DNA of 64,000 nucleotides, taken from assembly GCF_002902965.1 (NCBI RefSeq), contig NZ_CP026106.1:1736001-1800000 (forward strand), read 5' to 3'. The stretch is from Paraburkholderia hospita (GTDB lineage: Bacteria > Pseudomonadota > Gammaproteobacteria > Burkholderiales > Burkholderiaceae). The position numbers and the translations under genes are program-made. The notes below the pieces were generated by a model, which saw nothing but the letters and a program-made list of their open reading frames with translations, did not search any database and was not told the DNA's origin. Shown piece by piece: positions 1-7,837 of the stretch (within the stretch, counting starts at the first letter, position 1; each line of letters begins with the position of its first letter).

Positions 1-807
1 GCGCCCGTGAAAGCGCTGTTCCCGCTCTTCGCCACGCGCGCCGATGCGATGAAGCAGCACGAGCGGCTCGTCGAGACCTACGTGTTCAACTTCCAGGGTT
101 CGGTGCGCGGCCTCGTGGTGGGCGCGCCCGTCGATTTTCGCGGCATCACGGTCGGCGAGGTGTCGGCGATCTACACGCGCTTCGATCCCGCTACGAGGCA
201 GATCAGCATTCCCGTCGAGGTCAAGTTCTATCCGGAGCGCTTCACGTCGCGTTATGCGTCGGAGCCGAGAGGCGGCCGTCTCGGGGACGACCCGAGAGCG
301 CTGGCCGATTTCCTCGTCGAACGCGGTTTGCGCGGGCAACTCAAGACGGGCAGCCTGATCACGGGTCAACTGTATATCGCGCTCGACTTTTTCCCGAACG
401 CGCCGAAAGCCTATGTCGACTGGAACCGCACGCCACCCGAATTGCCGACCACGCCGAGCGGCCTGCAATCGCTGCAGGAGTCGCTCAACCGGATCGTGGC
501 GCGTCTCGACAGCTTGCCGCTCGAACAGATCGGCAAGAACGCGCAACAGACGCTCGCCAGCACCGCGCAGCTGATGCGCGATCTCAACACGCAAGTGGTG
601 CCGCAGGCCAAGGGCGCACTGACGGCAGCGCAGGCGACGCTCGATTCCGCGAACACCGCGCTGCAGCCCGATTCGGCATTGCAACAGGACACGAGCGATG
701 CGGTTCGCGAGCTGGCGCGCACGGCCGCGTCCTTCCGCGCGCTGTCGGACTATTTGCAGCGACATCCCGAAGCGCTGCTGCGCGGCAAAGCCGAGGACGC
801 GAAATGA
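1..807 (+). CDS. pqiB: PqiB-type MCE-domain protein, 3' part only
   Basis: This is the C-terminal 268 residues of an intermembrane transport protein of the PqiB (MCE/MlaD) family; the start lies upstream of the window and the frame is open to base 1. An MCE module is readable near residues 30-60 (GLVVGAPVDFRGITVGEVSAI), the typical beta-barrel segment that stacks into a periplasmic lipid tunnel. It is followed by a long helical, Gln/Ala-rich region (about residues 150-260) of the kind that forms the needle in PqiB. In the family the protein is anchored in the inner membrane by an N-terminal helix, which is not visible here. PqiA and PqiC partners would be expected next to it; none follows downstream. 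A GC-rich hairpin follows the stop codon. Confidence 0.85.
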   Translation, partial: APVKALFPLFATRADAMKQHERLVETYVFNFQGSVRGLVVGAPVDFRGITVGEVSAIYTRFDPATRQISIPVEVKFYPERFTSRYASEPRGGRLGDDPRALADFLVERGLRGQLKTGSLITGQLYIALDFFPNAPKAYVDWNRTPPELPTTPSGLQSLQESLNRIVARLDSLPLEQIGKNAQQTLASTAQLMRDLNTQVVPQAKGALTAAQATLDSANTALQPDSALQQDTSDAVRELARTAASFRALSDYLQRHPEALLRGKAEDAK

Positions 808-810
808 AGT

Positions 811-836
811 CGCGCGAGAGTCAATGCTCTCGCGCG
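811..836. terminator. Hairpin between convergent genes pqiB and ppk2
   Basis: A perfect 10-bp inverted repeat (CGCGCGAGAG / CTCTCGCGCG, 6-nt loop) begins 3 bases after the pqiB stop and ends 35 bases before the ppk2 stop. There is no T tract on either side, so it may end or stabilise both transcripts rather than act as a classical intrinsic terminator. Confidence 0.5.
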
Positions 837-871
837 GCGAGTGCGTGCGCTACCCGATGCGTCGATAGCCT

Positions 872-1723
872 TTAGAACTTCTCCCGCACATAACGGACGG
901 GCCGATCGGTCGGGCGATATCCTTCCGCCTTTTTCCGCTTCGGCAACTTGACCTTCGGGCGCGGCATCGTCTTGTACGGAATGCTGTCGAGCAGATGCGT
1001 GATCAGGTTCAGACGCGCGCGTTTCTTGTCGTCAGAGCGCACCACGTGCCACGGCGTCTGGTCGGTATCGGTTGCCGCGAACATATCGTCCCGCGCGCGC
1101 GAGTAGTCATACCAGCGGCTATATGACAACAGATCCATCGGCGACAGTTTCCAGATCTTGCGCTCGTCGGTAATTCGCGCTTCGAGACGACGTGTCTGCT
1201 CTTCCTCGCTGACTTCGAGCCAGTACTTCAGCAGAATGATGCCCGACTGAATGATGGCGTGCTCGATCAGCGGGACGGCCTTGAAAAAATTCTGCACCTG
1301 CTCGTCCGTGCAGAATCCCATCACCCGTTCGACGCCCGCGCGGTTATACCAGCTTCTGTCGAACAGAATGATCTCGCCCGCAGCAGGCAGATGCGGAAGA
1401 TAGCGCTGGATGTACATCTGCGATTTCTCGCGGTCCGTCGGCGCCGGCAGCGCGACGACGCGGAAGATGCGTGGGCTGACGCGTTCCGTGATCGCCTTGA
1501 TCGTGCCGCCCTTGCCTGCCCCATCGCGTCCCTCGAAGATCACGCAGACCTTCGCGCCCGTTTGCACGACCCATTCCTGCAGCTTCACCAGTTCGATATG
1601 AAGCGACTTGAGTTCTTTTTCATACTCTTTGTTCTTCATTTGTCCCGGCGCTTTGGTACGTTCACGCGCGCCCTTCGACTGTCCGCTGCGTACGCTGTCC
1701 TTTTCGTTCTTCAATTCAGGCAT
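872..1723 (-). CDS. ppk2: Polyphosphate kinase 2 (PPK2 family)
   Basis: A 283-residue cytoplasmic kinase that in this family transfers phosphate between polyphosphate and nucleoside di- or monophosphates. The P-loop (GRDGAGKGG) sits at residues 65-73 and the Walker B/lid region FDRSWYNRAGVE at 121-132, both matching the PPK2 fold. The C-terminus is lysine/arginine-rich. The start has an AGGAG ribosome site 6 bases upstream. The single-domain length fits a one-domain PPK2. Whether it favours ADP/ATP or GDP/GTP cannot be read from the sequence. It follows the RRM-like gene on the same strand with a 68-base gap, so the two may be cotranscribed. It could supply nucleotides from polyP under starvation. 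Confidence 0.93.
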   Translation of the reverse strand: MPELKNEKDSVRSGQSKGARERTKAPGQMKNKEYEKELKSLHIELVKLQEWVVQTGAKVCVIFEGRDGAGKGGTIKAITERVSPRIFRVVALPAPTDREKSQMYIQRYLPHLPAAGEIILFDRSWYNRAGVERVMGFCTDEQVQNFFKAVPLIEHAIIQSGIILLKYWLEVSEEEQTRRLEARITDERKIWKLSPMDLLSYSRWYDYSRARDDMFAATDTDQTPWHVVRSDDKKRARLNLITHLLDSIPYKTMPRPKVKLPKRKKAEGYRPTDRPVRYVREKF

Positions 1724-1791
1724 CGCTCGTCTCCTGTGACCGTCGTGTCGGTTCGGCTAGCGGCCCATGCCGCGCATGGACCGCACCGGCT

Positions 1792-2049
1792 TCAGGACTC
1801 GTCCCGCGTGGGCACGACCTGGACCGTCAGCGTGCGGCTTTTCCAGAACATGTTATGAACGCGCGGCTGCAGACTCTGCAACACATGCGCGCCGATGTCA
1901 TTGAACTCGAGCACGACAGCGGGACGTTCGCCCGTTCCTTCGACGCGCCGGATCGTATCGAACGGCGGAAACCCGTAGTGACACAGGAACGTTTTGATTT
2001 CCTCGTCGGTCGTGTTGTCTTCGATATTGGCAACCCAAAGCTCAGCCAT
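1792..2049 (-). CDS. Small RNA-recognition-motif-like protein
   Basis: An 85-residue protein. The ATG at 2049 is chosen because GAGGAG lies 9 bases upstream; the open frame extends further but without such a signal. The pattern MAELWVANIEDNTTDEEIKTFL followed by GFPPFDTIRRVEG and a final beta strand resembles the beta-alpha-beta layout of an RRM, with a VANI element like RNP2; the aromatic RNP1 signature is weak. Small single-RRM proteins occur in beta-proteobacteria and are thought to bind RNA. The gene is directly upstream of ppk2 on the same strand. The RRM assignment is by eye and could be wrong; a structural comparison would settle it. Confidence 0.65.
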   Translation of the reverse strand: MAELWVANIEDNTTDEEIKTFLCHYGFPPFDTIRRVEGTGERPAVVLEFNDIGAHVLQSLQPRVHNMFWKSRTLTVQVVPTRDES

Positions 2050-2262
2050 AACGACGTTCTCCTCATCGAAAGTCAGCCCATCGAACAAAGCGCACAAGGT
2101 TGAAAAAGCCGGCGACAACTTCTGCGGGTCCTTCAAAAGCAGTTCGGTGTATGCGAACAGTTTATGACTTTCCACGCGCGTTGTCGGGTTTCCGCAAGCC
2201 TCTCAACGATACGAAATACACAACGCCGAAGCGGATCGCATTGAAAACTGCAACGGCACCCA

Positions 2263-2487
2263 TCAAGGCGATGATGCCGGTTTCGCGCTTTCCGGCCTTT
2301 GCGCTTCGTCAGGGGCTTGCGCCCGCTCGTCCTCCTTCTTTGCCTCGCGCGCCTTTTGCTCGGCCTTGCGTTGCGCGTCCTGCATCGGCTTCAAGGCGGA
2401 CGGTTGCGCGACGGCCTGTTGCAACGGCGCCAGAGAAACGGAAACGCATGCGGCTGCGGCCAATGAAACCACATAGCCCTTCATCAT
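2263..2487 (-). CDS. Small exported protein, Lys/Glu/Ala-rich
   Basis: A 74-residue protein of unknown function. The ATG at 2487 (followed by a second ATG) has GGAGGA 5 bases upstream. Residues 1-27 form a typical signal peptide (MMKGYVVSLAAAACVSVSLA, cleavage likely after AVAQ region). The mature part is hydrophilic and rich in Lys, Glu, Ala and Gln with helical periodicity (DAQRKAEQKAREAKKEDERA) and a Pro/Ser-rich end. It is probably periplasmic and partly disordered. It lies 43 bases downstream of the larger unknown gene on the same strand and may share its transcript. Confidence 0.6.
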   Translation of the reverse strand: MMKGYVVSLAAAACVSVSLAPLQQAVAQPSALKPMQDAQRKAEQKAREAKKEDERAQAPDEAQRPESAKPASSP

Positions 2488-2530
2488 TTGATTCCTCCGC
2501 TTCGCCAAAGACCGCGACATCCTTTCGATC

Positions 2531-3544
2531 TTAAAGAGCGCGCATGGCTGCGTCGATCTGCAATCCACCCGGCGGCAGATCGGAGCGTCGAAAGCGAACC
2601 AGCGCGAAGGCGCGCATCTGCGGCGTGACGCCGGGAACACGGACGAAGTGAAACTCGATATCGCTGCCCCCTTTCGTCTCGCCTTCCTGAACCACGTTCA
2701 TCATATCGATGCGGATATGCCGGTTTTTGATGTACACGTAATCCGCCGGCTTGCCGAACACCTCGCAAATGCCTTCGAGTTCGTGTTCGATGATATCGGT
2801 CGGCACTCTGAGCGCGGCGAGGCTCTCGGCGTTCTGCGCGATCTGCGTCTGCACATGCGCGAGTTCGCTCGCTTCGACAGCGCCGCCGCCGCCCGTGACG
2901 GAAGCCAACCCCGCGCCGCCGCGATGCAGCAGCGCAACGCGCTCCTGCATCAGCTCGCGCCCTCGCGCGAGCCGCGTGGCGCGGGTGGCCGCCAGCATCG
3001 ACAGTCCTTCGAGCGCCAGCTGATCGATCAGTCTGCGCCCGATTTCTTCGCGAAGCGACGTTTCCGTGCGCCCGCAGACCCTCACGCGGTAGTCGCTGAA
3101 ACTCAGCGTGGTTTGCGCGACATCGTGATGCAGCGTGTCGCCGTCCAGCGCGACGCCCAACACGTGCCGCTCGGTCAGCGCCATGCCGAGCGTGCCATGC
3201 ACATCGACGGCGTCGGGATTCGATTCGAAGAAAGCGCGCACCTCTTGCGAGCGGCCGAAGGTATCGGCGATATCGTCGGGGGTCGCGAAGAATGCGCGCA
3301 GGCTCGGATTGCCGGCCCACGCGTCGGCGTTCGCATCGAGCGTTGCGGGGAGCGAAGCCATCAGTTCGTCCGCATAGTCGAGCGTGACGGCAATCGGTTC
3401 TTTGAGCCGATGCCGATAACGGCTCGCGACGGCGATCCGCGGATGAATGGCGAGAATGCGCCCGATCGCCTCGTCGATACGCGCGGCAGCCATCGGCGGC
3501 ACGGATGAGGAATCGCGATGAAACAGCCGGCTCAGCAAGCCCAT
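2531..3544 (-). CDS. Conserved protein of unknown function, 337 aa
   Basis: A soluble-looking 337-residue protein with no membrane segment or signal peptide. The start at 3544 is preferred over an upstream one because GGAG lies 10 bases before it. I do not recognise a named domain. Visible features are an N-terminal amphipathic stretch (MGLLSRLFHRD), a helical middle with many Glu/Arg residues, a Gly-rich segment at about 225-235 and a beta-rich C-terminus. The 3' neighbour is the small exported protein on the same strand. Strong codon bias towards G/C in third positions supports it being a real gene. No function is proposed. Confidence 0.7.
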   Translation of the reverse strand: MGLLSRLFHRDSSSVPPMAAARIDEAIGRILAIHPRIAVASRYRHRLKEPIAVTLDYADELMASLPATLDANADAWAGNPSLRAFFATPDDIADTFGRSQEVRAFFESNPDAVDVHGTLGMALTERHVLGVALDGDTLHHDVAQTTLSFSDYRVRVCGRTETSLREEIGRRLIDQLALEGLSMLAATRATRLARGRELMQERVALLHRGGAGLASVTGGGGAVEASELAHVQTQIAQNAESLAALRVPTDIIEHELEGICEVFGKPADYVYIKNRHIRIDMMNVVQEGETKGGSDIEFHFVRVPGVTPQMRAFALVRFRRSDLPPGGLQIDAAMRAL

Positions 3545-3963
3545 TGCCGCTATCTCCGGGAAATGAGGCACAGGTCAAACATCGTTGATCGCGAATCAGC
3601 ATACCGCATGAAAAATCCGCTGCGTGAGCGCGTCGCGCCTGACGCGGCGAACGGACGCGGGGACGCAGCGCCGTAATGCGACCGCCAGCCGTGCGCAATC
3701 CGCCTGAAAACATCGAGGCTAGCGAACAGCGGCGCCAGTTCCTCCACCTCGACCCTGCTCTCCTCCGACAAAAGCAAATGCGCCCAGACCAAGTCTGCAC
3801 GCGGGTTTGCGATAGGCCGATTCAATTTGCATCACGTACGCCGCCGTCCTGTAATCAGATGCACGGCAATGCCATCTGTCGACATCAATCCTTCACAGTC
3901 GACAGCGAACGGCTGGACCGGCCATCACCCGACAATCCGAACACCAACGACCGTGAGGCTATC
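3545..3963. other. Divergent intergenic region before pstS (copy 1)
   Basis: About 420 bases separate the leftward unknown gene from rightward pstS. Apart from the doubtful small frame at 3550-3789, I see no gene. I looked for PhoB boxes (two CTGTCAT-like repeats 11 bases apart) and found only poor matches near 3851-3900, too weak to call. Confidence 0.4.
3550..3789 (-). CDS. Possible small protein upstream of the unknown gene
   Basis: An open frame starting with GTG (or a TTG at 3825) ends 5 bases before the next start on the same strand. The first 35 codons (WAHLLLSEESRVEVEELAPL and following) look coding, with acidic amphipathic helix character and G/C-rich third positions; the last third does not. 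No good ribosome site is visible. It may be a real short gene, a decayed one, or chance. Listed because it is adjacent and co-oriented with the gene at 2531-3544. Confidence 0.25.
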   Translation of the reverse strand, partial: VWAHLLLSEESRVEVEELAPLFASLDVFRRIAHGWRSHYGAASPRPFAASGATRSRSGFFMRYADSRSTMFDLCLISRR

Positions 3964-4995
3964 GTGAGAACCATCCCAACGTGGATTGCCCTGCTTGCCA
4001 CCTTCGTGACGATCAACGCTCACGCCGCCGATATCACGGGCGCGGGCAGCACCTTCGCCGCGCCGATCTACACGGCATGGGCGGACGGCTACAAGAAATC
4101 CGGCGGAGGCAGCGTTCATTATCGAGGCGTGGGATCGACGGAAGGCGTCAAGCAGATACTCGCGAAGCAGGTGGACTTCGCCGGCTCCGATGCGCCGCTG
4201 ACCGAGAGCGAACTGAGCAGGAGCGGTCTCGTCCAGTTTCCGACCGTGATAGGCGGCGTCGTGCCCGTCGTCAATATTCCGGGTATCAAGCCCGGTGAAT
4301 TGACGCTGTCGGGCCAGGTGCTCGGCGACATCTATCTCGGCAAGATCACGAACTGGAACGACCCGGCCATCGTCGCGCTGAATCCGAAAGCGACGCTGCC
4401 CGATCTCGCCATCGCCGTGATTCGCCGCGTCGACGGCTCCGGCACGACGCTCATCTGGACGCACTATCTGTCGCAGGTCAGCCCCGAATGGAAGGCAAAG
4501 GTCGGCGAAGGCACGTCCGTTCGCTGGCCGCGCGGCATTGGCGGCAAGGGCAACGAAGGCATCGCCACTTATGTGCGCTATCTGCCCGGCTCGATCGGCT
4601 ATGTCGCGTGGGACTTCACGAAGCAGAACCATATTGCGTACACGGCGATGAAAAACGCGTCGGGCGCGGCGGTACAGCCAGGACCCGAGGCGTTCAACGC
4701 GGCGGCGCTCGGCGCTGACTGGTCAACGTCGCTGGTCAGCATTCTCACGAACGAGCCGGGCAAGGACGCATGGCCCGTGATGGGCGCGACCTTCGTGCTG
4801 ATACCCGTGACGCAGGACAAGCCCGATCACACGAAGGAAGCACTCAACTTTTTCGAATGGGCGTTTGCGAATGGACATCGCACGGCGCAGGAACTCGACT
4901 ACATTCCGTTGCCCGCTCCCGTTATCGAGGAAATCCGCACGCAGTTGCATACGCGCGTGAAGGATGCGTTGGGCAAGCCTGTCGCTGCTCAGTAG
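3964..4995 (+). CDS. pstS: Phosphate ABC transporter substrate-binding protein PstS, copy 1
   Basis: A 343-residue periplasmic phosphate-binding protein. The GTG at 3964 has GAGG 6 bases upstream and opens directly into a signal peptide that ends in NAHA before ADITGAGSTF. Phosphate-binding loops of the family are intact: [28 protein letters not shown] and RRVDGSGTTLIWTHYL. Length is normal for PstS. There is no pstC, pstA, pstB or phoU nearby, so this is an orphan binding protein. It is clearly paralogous to the copy at 57238-58269: the two align end to end with the same loops. It may feed the main Pst transporter encoded elsewhere or act as a high-affinity scavenger. Confidence 0.93.
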   Translation: MRTIPTWIALLATFVTINAHAADITGAGSTFAAPIYTAWADGYKKSGGGSVHYRGVGSTEGVKQILAKQVDFAGSDAPLTESELSRSGLVQFPTVIGGVVPVVNIPGIKPGELTLSGQVLGDIYLGKITNWNDPAIVALNPKATLPDLAIAVIRRVDGSGTTLIWTHYLSQVSPEWKAKVGEGTSVRWPRGIGGKGNEGIATYVRYLPGSIGYVAWDFTKQNHIAYTAMKNASGAAVQPGPEAFNAAALGADWSTSLVSILTNEPGKDAWPVMGATFVLIPVTQDKPDHTKEALNFFEWAFANGHRTAQELDYIPLPAPVIEEIRTQLHTRVKDALGKPVAAQ

Positions 4996-5261
4996 TGAAC
5001 GTGGGTGCGAAAGCCTGATGCGCAACGCGTCAATCGAATGCACGCAGCATGGCTTTTTATGCCGCGAGGCTAAGCCGAATCTCGTCGCGCAATCTTCATA
5101 AAAAAGCGCTTGCTGCACTGCGCAACGTCGTCTATACCAATAGAGCTTCGATCTTGAAGTACCGCATCAAGCGGTCGATAAAGCGACTTCTGCGTGTCAC
5201 ACATCTGACCGGTTGCGATGGGCATCATCGCGGCTGCGCTATTCGTACGGGGGACTATTCA

Positions 5262-6317
5262 ATGGCGAACGATATCGTTCAACTGCGCAACTACAACGTC
5301 AAGAAAGGCGAAAGCTCCATTTCCGGTTTGTCTTCAGGCGCATTCATGACAGTGCAACTGCACCTCGCGCATTCCGCGAGCTTTGCGGGTGTCGGTGTGA
5401 TTGCGGGCGGACCGTTTCGCTGCTCCGAGTCATTTCGCGGCGCGGCGCCGCTGGCCGAGGACGCCAATGTTCAAAGCGCCGAATACATCTGCATGAGCCC
5501 GCTCACGCCGCAGACGGGACCGAGCGCGCCGCGCCTCGCGCAACTCGCGCACGACACCGCGCAGGCGGGTGCAATCGATCCGCTGTCGAATCTCAAAGGC
5601 GACCGCGTCTATCTGTTCACGGGCTCGCGCGATACCGTCGTGTATTCCGAGGTCGTGAAGTGCACGCATCGTTTCTACGAGTTGCTCGGCGTCGCGTCCG
5701 ACGACATCCTGTTCGACGACACGGTGCCCGCCGGCCATTCGATCGTCACCGACAATCCAGAAGACTCGTTACTCGATACCAACCAGCCGCCCTATATCAA
5801 CCAGGGCGGTTTCATGCAGTCGCATCGAATCCTGCATCACATCTACGACGGCCTGAAGGCGCCCGCGCCACAAACGAGCGGCCGTCTGCTGCGCTTCGAT
5901 CAAACCGAGTTCTTCGGCGGCGAAGCGCGCGCGAGCATGGGCGAGTTCGGCTATGCGTACGTGCCGCGCTCCGTCGAAGAAGGCGCGCCGGCACGCGTGC
6001 ACCTCGTGCTGCACGGTTGCAAGCAGGGCTACAGCTACGTGAACTACGTATTCGGACGCGCCGACGTGACGAACCAGGCGCCCTACGGCAACCGCTACAT
6101 CACGACGACGGGCTACAACGAACTCGCCGACAGCAACGACATCATCGTGCTGTATCCGCAGGCGACGGGCGCCGACGGCGGTGGACTGCAAAACCCGGAC
6201 GGCTGCTGGGATTGGTGGGGCTATACGAGCGACGACCCCGAACAGCCCGACTACTATTCGCGCAATGCAATCCAGATCAAGGCGCTGCACAGCATGCTGA
6301 GCCGGCTTGGCGGCTGA
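5262..6317 (+). CDS. phaZ: PHB depolymerase-like esterase, probably intracellular
   Basis: A 351-residue alpha/beta hydrolase of the poly(3-hydroxybutyrate) depolymerase/esterase type. A lipase box GLSSG (residues 22-26, nucleophile Ser24) lies near the N-terminus, with candidate triad residues Asp124 (GSRDTVV) and His159 (PAGHS). The core resembles the catalytic domain of secreted type I depolymerases, but there is no signal peptide and no substrate-binding domain, as in the intracellular PhaZd enzymes of Cupriavidus. The ATG at 5262 follows a GGGGGA stretch; the longer upstream frame has no ribosome site. The next gene, 27 bases on, encodes a phasin-like protein, which supports a role at PHB granules. 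Confidence 0.82.
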   Translation: MANDIVQLRNYNVKKGESSISGLSSGAFMTVQLHLAHSASFAGVGVIAGGPFRCSESFRGAAPLAEDANVQSAEYICMSPLTPQTGPSAPRLAQLAHDTAQAGAIDPLSNLKGDRVYLFTGSRDTVVYSEVVKCTHRFYELLGVASDDILFDDTVPAGHSIVTDNPEDSLLDTNQPPYINQGGFMQSHRILHHIYDGLKAPAPQTSGRLLRFDQTEFFGGEARASMGEFGYAYVPRSVEEGAPARVHLVLHGCKQGYSYVNYVFGRADVTNQAPYGNRYITTTGYNELADSNDIIVLYPQATGADGGGLQNPDGCWDWWGYTSDDPEQPDYYSRNAIQIKALHSMLSRLGG

Positions 6318-6344
6318 CCCTTCCTCTTACCTGACGAGCCTGCC

Positions 6345-6905
6345 ATGAACGAAATGACCCTCATGCCCGCGCCTGCGGAGCAAACGGCTGCATCGAGAGC
6401 CACGGCTGTCGCAACGGGTGCCGTGACCGCCGCGGAAGCGGTGCAGAAAACCGCGCCGGCCGCACGCGCCGCCGCCGTCCAGGACACGCTGAAGATGCCC
6501 GTGCTGTTGAGCGGGTGGGCCGCCCGTTCGGCGACCAACAGCATCGACACCGCGCGGCTGCTCGCCTTCGGCATGGACCTGCACACCTGGGGCGAACTGG
6601 TCCAGATGCAGCAAGCCGTCGTCGAGCGTCTGACGTTGCAACAGCAAGCCTGGATGCAAGGCTGGGCCGCATGGAACCGCGAGCGCGCCGAGATTCGCGG
6701 CGCCAACACGGTGACGAAACTGGTCGAGCAGGAGTTCAACCTGGTCGCGCAGATCGGGCAACTGCTGATCGATCAGACCACGAACCTGATCGCGCTTCAG
6801 GAAAACATCGAGGTGTCGTACGCGTACTGGCTCAATCAGAAGCTAGGCGCGCTGTCTTCGACACCCGGCGTCCAGACGCCCGTCGCCGCTGTCGCACGCA
6901 CGTAA
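6345..6905 (+). CDS. Phasin-like granule-associated protein
   Basis: A 186-residue soluble protein with a long amphipathic helical core (about residues 70-170) rich in Gln, Leu and Ala and without cysteines, as in phasins that coat polyhydroxyalkanoate granules. The N-terminal 45 residues are Ala/Thr/Pro-rich and probably disordered. Function is inferred from this composition and from its position 27 bases behind the depolymerase-like gene. No strong Shine-Dalgarno is present, consistent with translational coupling. Its last 70 bases overlap the 3' end of the convergent NmrA-type gene. It could instead be an unrelated coiled-coil protein. Confidence 0.6.
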   Translation: MNEMTLMPAPAEQTAASRATAVATGAVTAAEAVQKTAPAARAAAVQDTLKMPVLLSGWAARSATNSIDTARLLAFGMDLHTWGELVQMQQAVVERLTLQQQAWMQGWAAWNRERAEIRGANTVTKLVEQEFNLVAQIGQLLIDQTTNLIALQENIEVSYAYWLNQKLGALSSTPGVQTPVAAVART

Positions 6906-7687
6906 TCGCCGAACTCGCGCGGACGCCGCCCGAGCGCGCGAAGCACGCCGTCCTGCACGGAAGCGTTGCGCCCGTCGAGCAATTCCGTGAACAGGTAGCG
7001 GATCAGGCCGATCATGTCGGGCGGCAGCTGTGCTTCTTCGAGCGCGGCGACGTATTCGGGCATCGTCACGCGCGTGAAACGGATCGGCCGTCTTGTGGCG
7101 CTGGCGATCTCTGCGACGGCATCGGCGAAGGTCCACAGGCGCGAGCCCGTCAACTCGTAGAGCTGGCCCGCGTGGCCGTCGTCGGAGAGCGTGGCGACGG
7201 CTACGTCGGCGATATCGTCGGCATCGACAAACGGCTCGCCGATGTCGCCGACGGGCAGCACCAGTTCGCCCGCGAGTACCGGCTCCAGAAAGTGCGCTTC
7301 GCTGAAGTTCTGCGCGAACCAGCTTGCGCGCAGCAACGTCCATTCGACGCCCGACTCGCGCACGATCTCTTCGCAGCGTTGCGCTTCCGTCTCGCCGCGC
7401 CCCGACAGCAGCACGAGGCGGCGTACGCCGCTTTGCACGGCGAGATGGGTGAACGCCTGGATATCGTCGGCGGCGCCGTCGACGGCAAGGTCCGGGAAGT
7501 AACTGATGTAGACGGCCTTCACGCCGTTGAGCGACGGCGCCCACGTCGCGCGATCCGCCCAGTCGAAAGGCGGCGTGCCCGAGCGCGAGCCGTGCCGTAC
7601 GTTGGCGCCGCGCGCCGTGAGCCGTTCCGCCACGCGGCGGCCTGTCTTGCCCGTGCTGCCCAGCACGAGAATCGCGTCTGCTTTCAT
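6836..7687 (-). CDS. NmrA-like NAD(P)-binding oxidoreductase
   Basis: A 283-residue Rossmann-fold protein of the atypical SDR/NmrA group. The N-terminal nucleotide loop reads LVLGSTGKTGRRV (residues 7-19). The catalytic Tyr-x-x-x-Lys of classical SDRs is not seen, as is usual for this group, which includes redox sensors and NADPH quinone reductases. The start has a strong GGAGGTGA site. It is transcribed divergently from an AraC-family regulator, with a palindromic element between them, which suggests local control. Its 3' end overlaps the phasin-like gene by 70 bases on the opposite strand, and the last 24 codons lie in this overlap. Confidence 0.85.
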   Translation of the reverse strand: MKADAILVLGSTGKTGRRVAERLTARGANVRHGSRSGTPPFDWADRATWAPSLNGVKAVYISYFPDLAVDGAADDIQAFTHLAVQSGVRRLVLLSGRGETEAQRCEEIVRESGVEWTLLRASWFAQNFSEAHFLEPVLAGELVLPVGDIGEPFVDADDIADVAVATLSDDGHAGQLYELTGSRLWTFADAVAEIASATRRPIRFTRVTMPEYVAALEEAQLPPDMIGLIRYLFTELLDGRNASVQDGVLRALGRRPREFGDYVRATAATGVWTPGVEDSAPSF

Positions 7688-7748
7688 GGATCACCTCCGT
7701 CTGAAGGCCGCGTCGTGCGGCGACCGTGAATCCAGAATAGCGACGCGC

Positions 7749-7811
7749 TTCTGGACGGACAATGATCCGATATCCGCCATTCTTGATCATTCGTCCAGAC
7801 GCTTGGACGGA
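7749..7811. promoter_or_regulatory. Palindromic operator candidate between NmrA-like gene and araC-type gene
   Basis: TCTGGACGGACAATGATC at 7749-7766 faces GATCATTCGTCCAGA at 7784-7798 as an inverted repeat with small gaps. A further TGGACGGAC direct copy of the left arm is at 7803-7811. Position between divergent genes, one encoding an AraC-type regulator, makes this a likely binding site for that regulator. Confidence 0.5.
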
Positions 7812-7837
7812 CGTCCTCTGCCGCCTACACTGCCTGC

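Noticed and set aside
3851..3900. PhoB box before pstS copy 1
   Set aside because: Only one CTGT-containing half matches; the 11-base spaced second half is missing.
6515..7729. 404-codon open frame on the plus strand
   Set aside because: Antisense to the NmrA-like gene; no ribosome site and no domain.
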